Below are positions 58,612 to 64,000 of a stretch of 64,000 nucleotides of DNA, piece after piece (position 1 is the first letter of the stretch; each line of letters opens with the position of its first letter). The DNA comes from Lepraria neglecta (lineage: Eukaryota; Ascomycota; Lecanoromycetes; Lecanorales; Stereocaulaceae): NCBI GenBank assembly GCA_033220425.1, contig CM065646.1, forward strand, positions 2,983,501-3,047,500, written 5' to 3'. A program made the translations under genes and the position numbers. The notes beneath the pieces were generated by a model, which worked only from the letters and a program-made list of their open reading frames with translations, was not told where the DNA came from and did no database searches.

Positions 58612-60022
58612 ATGGCTTCGTTTTCATGGTTTCTCTTACTCGCTCTAAGCGCTGTGCTCAGGCCAGTCTGCAGCGTTCCGCAAGGTAGGATTGCTCCAGT
58701 ACAGACCTTCTCACTGGAAGATAGAGCTAACAATTGACGCAGAGCAGCTTGCAACTGTAACGCAATCAGCCCAATTCCTACAGTCCGGACCTGCGCCAGA
58801 TTTGGCGGGAACAGCCAGTGCCTCTGGACCATCCTGTGGTGGTTGCTACATTGTCGCCGATGTCGCCGGACTAGTCTGGTACTCAGAAATATTCATACAT
58901 ACAGCTGCAACGGCAGTGGTTTCAGTGGGTGTTGGAAATGGCACTAGCGCTACGAGAACCTCAATTACTCAGAACGAAGGGGAACTTACATACAACTTGG
59001 CTTCCACCGCTGGTGGCGTTTTGGCACAAGTAAACTACTCGCCCTCCTTCACTTTGGGAGGAGCTGTATTGTACGTTGGACAAAATTTCCCTAGTGTTTC
59101 GGTAATGCGCTGACCAAGAGCAGAACCTCACCTACTGCATATAACGTTTTCACTGGTATGACTATCGCATTAGCCTCCGGGCAGGATTTTTGAATCTGAC
59201 GCGATTATAGCATACTCCATAACATCCGCGTTTGCGTCTAATGGAGTTTGTATCACAACATCCGGCGCGCCCATCACGTTATCCTCCGCGTACACGGAAA
59301 TCTTACAGTCCGCGAATGGTCAGATTATATTGGACGCCAATGGACAGAAGTCGTTCATCAATTTCCTCAATTTCTCCACATGTTCTGGTGGTGGAGAGAG
59401 CGTCGTCCCGACTGCATTGATTCAGGTGACCACTACAACAGCCACAAGGACGAGCACATTTTCGAACGTGCCTCTAGCTGCCGTGTCGGCTACTCTGACA
59501 ATAGCTCCCGTAAGTCCTCACAGTTCATGTAGACATCTCACGATCGCGATCTTCTGACTTTGAACGCCGCTGTCGTTGAAGTTGGGCTCATTACAAGTTG
59601 CACGATTAAGCTGTATACCTACAATTGGATTCTGTATCGCTGCGCAGAGCTGCTCATGACTAACTTGAGAATCTCAGCAATCTGTACCAATCGCAACTAC
59701 GGCGGAGTCTACCACGAGTACACCGTCGACTACCGTCTTCCCTTCAGTCGCCGCTCCCAAGATCGTCATTGGCAACAAGACCGTTACACCCACTCCAAAC
59801 CCTATCGCCCTTTCAATATTTAGTGGTAAAGTGACGACTGGTACTACCACTATAGTGGGAATAACTTCTAGCAGTTCTCTATTTGCAACGGGGACTGCAG
59901 GGAACTTCTCTATGCCGATGACATTTTTTGGGAAAGCCGCCCTAAACAAAGCCGACATCTGGCTGACGACTATGTGGGGAGCTGGCATGATGGGTCTAGG
60001 AGTTTTCGTGTACTACTTATAA
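58612..60022 (+). CDS. Secreted, probably GPI-anchored Ser/Thr-rich protein
   Basis: Five exons, 58612-58684, 58743-59070, 59124-59155, 59211-59509 and 59678-60022, give 358 residues. Exon 3 is a 32-bp microexon. Introns are 53-58 bp except the last (168 bp, with ATGACTAAC branch). The start MASFSWFLLLALSAVL is a good signal peptide, likely cut near VCS. An ectodomain with a CGGC motif (GPSCGGCYIVADVAG) and many N-glycosylation sites (NGT, NYS, NKT) follows. It then becomes Thr/Ser-rich (VTTTTATRTST, TTAESTTSTPSTTV) and ends in a short hydrophobic tail (WGAGMMGLGVFVYYL) after a small-residue area, the pattern of GPI attachment. Its role would be at the cell wall; the family is fungal-specific and otherwise unknown to me. 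Exon joins were chosen because they alone avoid in-frame stops. Confidence 0.7.
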
Positions 60023-60028
60023 GGCATA

Positions 60029-60105
60029 GGATATATGGGAAAGGATATATGGGAATGGATATATGGGAATGGATATATGGGAATGGATATATGGGAATGG
60101 ATATG
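60029..60105. repeat. 14-bp minisatellite
   Basis: Five copies of GGATATATGGGAAW plus a partial one begin 6 bp after the stop codon of the GPI-type gene, so they lie in its 3' UTR. Confidence 0.95.
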
Positions 60106-60914
60106 AAACTACGAATAATCATTAATATATAAATGAGATAATACATCCATTAAATATGATCAACCTTGAGACACTACTCGTCAATTCTCATAACAGATTG
60201 AGCCGAAAAGACACATCTCTCAGTGACGGCTCTCGTAAAATTGCAACCTACAGACTATAGATCTTAAGAATTTATTGAACAAGAGGTGTTTCAAAATACT
60301 CACTGTACAACAAATGAAGATGAAGCCCAAAGTATCTGCAAAATGAGGGTTGGGGTTATGTTGATTGGAGGCGCTAAATTCCAAGCAATTTTCTCAGCGA
60401 CCTCAATTGTTTCAACAGCCTTCTTGATGGCTAGAGCTCTCTCCTTCAGCATCCTCTCCACCAAGAGAATATAAGGATAAGAAATTTCCTACTATGTCAT
60501 CGGGGCCACCGTCTGAAGGTGACACACCAAGGGCTGGAGTCATGTGCTTCGGTTTGTCACAAAGTGCTCCTCTTCTCGGCTGTCCAGGACGAGCGAGAGG
60601 TGGCCCTCCGATACCGCCATAATCACGCATACTGCTATAATTGTTATTAGTCACGCCATAATCGCAAGGTCTAGAGCCTTGAGGATGCTTGAAGCTATTC
60701 AGATTTCCACGGCACTGCTAACACAAGCTTTCTCGGATGAAGGCTCAGTACATCGTTGGGCAATTGGAGCGGAGGAAAGCCCGTCTTAAAACCCTGTCTC
60801 TGTTTTGCTATTTCCTATTCCCATTTCATAGGCTACATAATTTCCGTTCCTTTCCTGTTGCTTCTCTTCTTTCATACTCATTTCTCCAGCTGACGATAGT
60901 AACACTCGCCCATC
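60106..60914. other. Intergenic, no supported gene
   Basis: A minus-strand frame near 60412-60630 could encode about 72 residues (MRDYGGIGGPPLARPGQP) but lacks supporting family resemblance. AT-rich sequence follows the minisatellite. Confidence 0.35.
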
Positions 60915-61970
60915 ATGGCTTCCCACCCTACCAGTTCCACTGATGGCGTCCTCTCCGTGCCCCTTTCCCTCCGAGTCCTCGGTCTCAACTCCGGCACCTC
61001 GATGGACGGCGTTGACTGTGTGCTCTGCCACTTCACTCAAGCCAATCCGACAGCCCCTTCTTCATATGAAGATCGTCAAATACGATGCCATCGACAACCC
61101 GCAATCAATCAAGAAACCGACTTTCCGCATGATCCCAGAAAACAAGTCATCCCCAGAACAACTCTCCCAAATAAATGTCCGCTGGTGCAATGTCTTCGCC
61201 GACGCAGTGGAAGAATTCAATCGGCGGCATGGGTACACAATGAAGGATATCGACGTCATAGGAAGCCATGCGCAGACGATATGGTTGTTGAGTATGCCCG
61301 AAGGGAATCAAACGAAGAGTGCATTGAAAATGGCGGAGGGGACGATACTGGCCGCGAGGTTGGGAAAGACTGCTGTGAGGAATTTCAGGATCAGTGAGCA
61401 GGCTGTTGGGAGGCAGGTTGGCGCCAATGATTGCATTCTTTGGCGGGTTGACGTTGCAGCATCCGAAGATTCCGAGGGCGTGTCAGAATAATGGGGGGAT
61501 TACTAATGTTTGTTTCATTCCGCCTACGGAGAGAGAAGGGGATGGGATGGACGGGATCTATGATTTTGATACTGGGCCTGGCAAGTAAGTAGAGGCTTCC
61601 TCGACGGTTCAATTAAGTACAAGCGGAAGATGCTAATGTTTGGTTATGCAGCATGTTCATCTCACACGATAGTTCTGTTCTTGATCCCAAGCGGTGAGGC
61701 GACTGGTCTGTCTCTTGCTCAGGTTCCAGTATCGCTCGGTGTCACATCTGGCGATGCCTCGGAGGTTTCTTGAACAAGACATTCCACACCGCCAGTTATT
61801 TTCTTCCTGAGCCCAAATTTTGCGACCTGACTGCAAGCTTAAATCGAAGACCTTGCGGCAAAAATAGGCCATGGAAGTCATCCAGTCGGCTGGGCTGGAC
61901 TCTATCCACGTTCGTAATGCTTGTAGGTTTTCGAGTCCTGGCCTTGGTAGCAGTGGAGATTCTGTTCTAG
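60915..61970 (+). pseudogene. anmK: Decayed anhydro-N-acetylmuramic acid kinase gene
   Basis: ATG at 60915 starts [11 protein letters not shown], leading to [20 protein letters not shown], the signature nucleotide-binding start of AnmK. The rest is recognisable in other frames: [63 protein letters not shown] and YDFDTGPGK, then a 68-bp intron (61585-61652) to NMFI. One extra base near 61053-61064 and another near 61411-61421 break the frame, and after 61690 the C-terminal third is scrambled, with only traces of kinase sequence to about 61970. AnmK phosphorylates anhydroMurNAc in bacterial wall recycling; fungal homologues exist, with role unclear. This copy cannot make a full enzyme as written. 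Confidence 0.75.
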
Positions 61971-62467
61971 GCTCAAGAGCGAGCGAGAGCCGGCAGGAGA
62001 TACTTTATTTCGTCTAAGCTTTGGTACGCTCAAGACCATCTTCATTCTCAACCATCAGCATGCTTGCAACTGGTATTTAGACGTCATTCGAACGTAATAT
62101 ATCGTTGTCCAGTTACCGGCTGCCCACAGCTCGCTGTTGGTAGACCTCGAACAGCACATTTGGAGCGATCTTGCTCATTCTGATAATTCCATCCCCGATA
62201 GCGGCTTGTTTAGTGCAGTAAAGGTCCATGCTTGTGCAGTATGCAAGACGGGAAATCTGCTGTAAAATAGATTTGCATGCTTGATGGTATCTCACAATTT
62301 AAACAGATGGGACGTAGAAGCACCTATCCACACGTGACATCTGACCAACCACATTTCTACCCTGACGTATCTTCGTATTCGTCCCTTATCACGACCTACG
62401 CCCTGTATCAACAATCAGCCCACTTACCCCCTTACTTTACCCCCTCACAAAAGAAAAAGGAGCCTAC
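61971..62467. other. Intergenic, nothing recognised
   Basis: 500 bp lie between the anmK relic and the small charged protein on the opposite strand. No coding or structural signal is seen. Confidence 0.4.
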
Positions 62468-62953
62468 TCACAGCAGCGCAAGAGTCAAATTCCCCTTCAA
62501 CGTAGCCTTCAACTCAATCTCTACATCCAGATTCAACTCCAACCTCAACTTCAACCCATCCTTCTTCTTCATCTCACTCTCCTCGCCACCTTCTCCCTTC
62601 CCCGTCTTCAAACTCTGCTTCGGATTCCCATGCCGTTTTGGAGTCTCCCCTCTCTGCGCTCGAGCATATGTGACTGGGCCGTCCATTGAGGTTTCGTCGG
62701 GACCTATGTGTTCAAATAGTTGCATGATATCTTCCTCCTCCTCCTCGCCTTCTTGTTCTTCGACCGATGGCATTTGCTCTTGCTGTTGTTGTTTTTGGGC
62801 TTGTTTTTGTTGCTGGTTCGTTTGCTTACGTCGCCGTGCGCGGCGCGATTGGGAACGTGAGCGGTAGCCGGGGTCTGAGGCTTCGGAGTCTGTCATTTCT
62901 TTCTTTGGGGGAGAGGGTTTTTGGTTTGAAGGGGTGGGCGAGTTGGAGGACAT
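62468..62953 (-). CDS. Small charged protein with conserved-looking C-terminal motif
   Basis: A single exon of 161 residues. The N-terminal two thirds are disordered: Pro/Ser-rich, an Arg block (RSRSQSRRARRRKQ) that could be a nuclear signal, a Gln/Lys stretch and an acidic run (EEQEGEEEEEDI). The last 25 residues form an alternating hydrophobic/charged strand pattern, LKLRLELNLDVEIELKATLK, ending LTLALL. I recall similar endings in uncharacterised fungal proteins, but I cannot name a family. The alternating pattern suggests an edge beta strand or amphipathic segment. A divergent neighbour at 63665 has a similar low-complexity composition. Confidence 0.65.
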   Translation of the reverse strand: MSSNSPTPSNQKPSPPKKEMTDSEASDPGYRSRSQSRRARRRKQTNQQQKQAQKQQQQEQMPSVEEQEGEEEEEDIMQLFEHIGPDETSMDGPVTYARAQRGETPKRHGNPKQSLKTGKGEGGEESEMKKKDGLKLRLELNLDVEIELKATLKGNLTLALL

Positions 62954-63664
62954 TGTGGTGGTGATGGCAGTTGCAGTTTGGAGTGTCGGAAGTAGAGGGG
63001 AAACTCAGGAGGAATAGGTGGTGCCAGTTGTAGGGAGTATGAAATTGGCAAGATTGATGGTGAAGAGAGTGAAGAGCCTGCTAATGATGCAAGTATCATC
63101 AAATTGAAGGAGTGAAGCTTCGCAGCCATCTTGTTTGATATTTGATACTCCGACACCCCTGATCATGATCGACCGGGATTTAATCTGGCTCGTCGAACTG
63201 CCAAGTTCTGACACGTGGCAATCGCATTTTCCCACGTTTTTGAACGATGGAAAAGCGTAATTGTGTGGTTCTTGGTGCCATGATAGCTAGAAGATTCGAA
63301 CGTTTATCCTATGTAGTTCTCCATATCAAATTCCAACCTTATGCTTCAGAATTGCAGATCGAAACCACCTTCACAACGGAGCGAACCCTCCGTCATCGTG
63401 CATGATGATCACCCGCCGGCGGATTGCGCCTGTCAGCACTCGCCAATCAAGGAATGAAGTGAAAAGGCTGGTAACTTGCTATCGCGACCTGCCCGTTGGA
63501 AGCTTCGACTTCCAGGTCTGCTGCGTCATACACCTAATCATTCCCAGCCATTCACTTTCCTTTCCATGACCGCTCGATTCATTCACTCATCCCACAACTC
63601 TCAGACCACAATCGCTTGACCCTTCATAGCAAGCAGCTCACTATCCCCTCTACTAAATCCTTGG
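62954..63664. other. Divergent promoter interval
   Basis: 711 bp lie between two genes that start away from each other. No gene or repeat is recognised. Confidence 0.45.
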
Positions 63665-64000
63665 ATGAACACTCCACCCGATACACCTCAGAAGGGCAGC
63701 AACATGGTAGAAGAACAAACGAAAACAGACGAAGCCCAAGCTACCGCCGGCGCCAACGCTCCAGGCTCCCCAGCCCAATCCCAATCCACAAAAAGCACTC
63801 CCCCAGAGCTAGGAAGTAAAAAGAACTCCCAGCAGAACACCCCCCAAAAAGAAACCCAAAAAGGAGGCGAATCGCAAGCAGAAACCGAAGGTGACGCTAA
63901 TGCGCCGCCCTCCTCACAACCACAATCGCGGACCGCGAGTAAATCCAAGCCAAGGAGGCAATCTAGGGGCAGGGGAAGGAGCCAGGCGCCTGATAGCGAT
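63665..64000 (+). CDS. 5' part of a low-complexity protein, runs off the window
   Basis: ATG at 63665 opens 112 codons with no stop up to the window end. The sequence is disordered: MNTPPDTPQKGS, repeated Ser/Thr/Gln/Pro segments, then a basic patch KSKPRRQSRGRGRSQ. No domain is visible. An alternative start is ATG 63704. The Arg/Ser patch resembles the one in the divergent gene at 62468-62953, so the two may be paralogues, but I cannot confirm this without the missing 3' part. Confidence 0.6.
   Translation, partial: MNTPPDTPQKGSNMVEEQTKTDEAQATAGANAPGSPAQSQSTKSTPPELGSKKNSQQNTPQKETQKGGESQAETEGDANAPPSSQPQSRTASKSKPRRQSRGRGRSQAPDSD

Noticed and set aside
1-64000. CRISPR arrays, bacterial operons, riboswitches
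   Set aside because: Nothing of this kind is present. The intron-bearing genes and RIP show a fungal nuclear genome, and the only arrays are the mini- and microsatellites listed.

Overview
The window is nuclear DNA of a filamentous ascomycete (Pezizomycotina). The evidence is short GT..AG introns of about 45-60 bp with CTAAC/CTGAC branch sites, fungal gene families (a His-rich UreG, an A-T-R NRPS-like enzyme, a PtaB-like LIM-binding protein, a Fungal_N/NACHT/ankyrin STAND gene), and a 15-kb retrotransposon block with the TpA-rich, transition-only signature of repeat-induced point mutation (RIP). I cannot name the species.

Layout. 1-4.8 kb: the 3' end of an unrecognised gene, an MFS drug-type transporter (+) and urease accessory GTPase ureG (-). 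5.2-27.7 kb: the ruin of one large NLR-like gene (Fungal_N, NACHT, ankyrin repeats, then SH3-like segments). It is broken by a 251-bp TIR element in the NACHT region and by a 15.2-kb Ty1/Copia element (9971-25175, TSD CAATG), which itself contains a 10.2-kb Ty3/Gypsy chromovirus in the opposite orientation (10377-20585, TSD GATCC). 28.7-31.7 kb: a MYND-like zinc-finger protein (-).

33.4-46.6 kb is mostly housekeeping: a three-KH RNA-binding protein with an apparent one-base frameshift, a glutamine-rich PtaB/Ldb-type regulator (-), an MFS transporter stump, V-ATPase subunit B (eight exons, one GC-AG intron) and frataxin (-).

46.9-53.4 kb looks like a compact specialised-metabolism locus: an NRPS-like adenylation-thiolation-reductase enzyme (-) diverging from a short-chain dehydrogenase (+), which converges on an MDR-type reductase (-). 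The roughly 1-kb divergent promoter holds a perfect palindrome.

54.9-64 kb: a membrane-anchored pepsin-fold protein that lacks the first catalytic aspartate and has a long phospho-site-like tail, a five-exon secreted GPI-type protein followed by a 14-bp minisatellite, a decayed anhydro-N-acetylmuramic-acid kinase gene, a small charged protein, and the 5' end of another low-complexity gene running off the window.

Gene models were built by hand from splice signals and frame continuity. Exon coordinates are given in each entry. No database or alignment was run.
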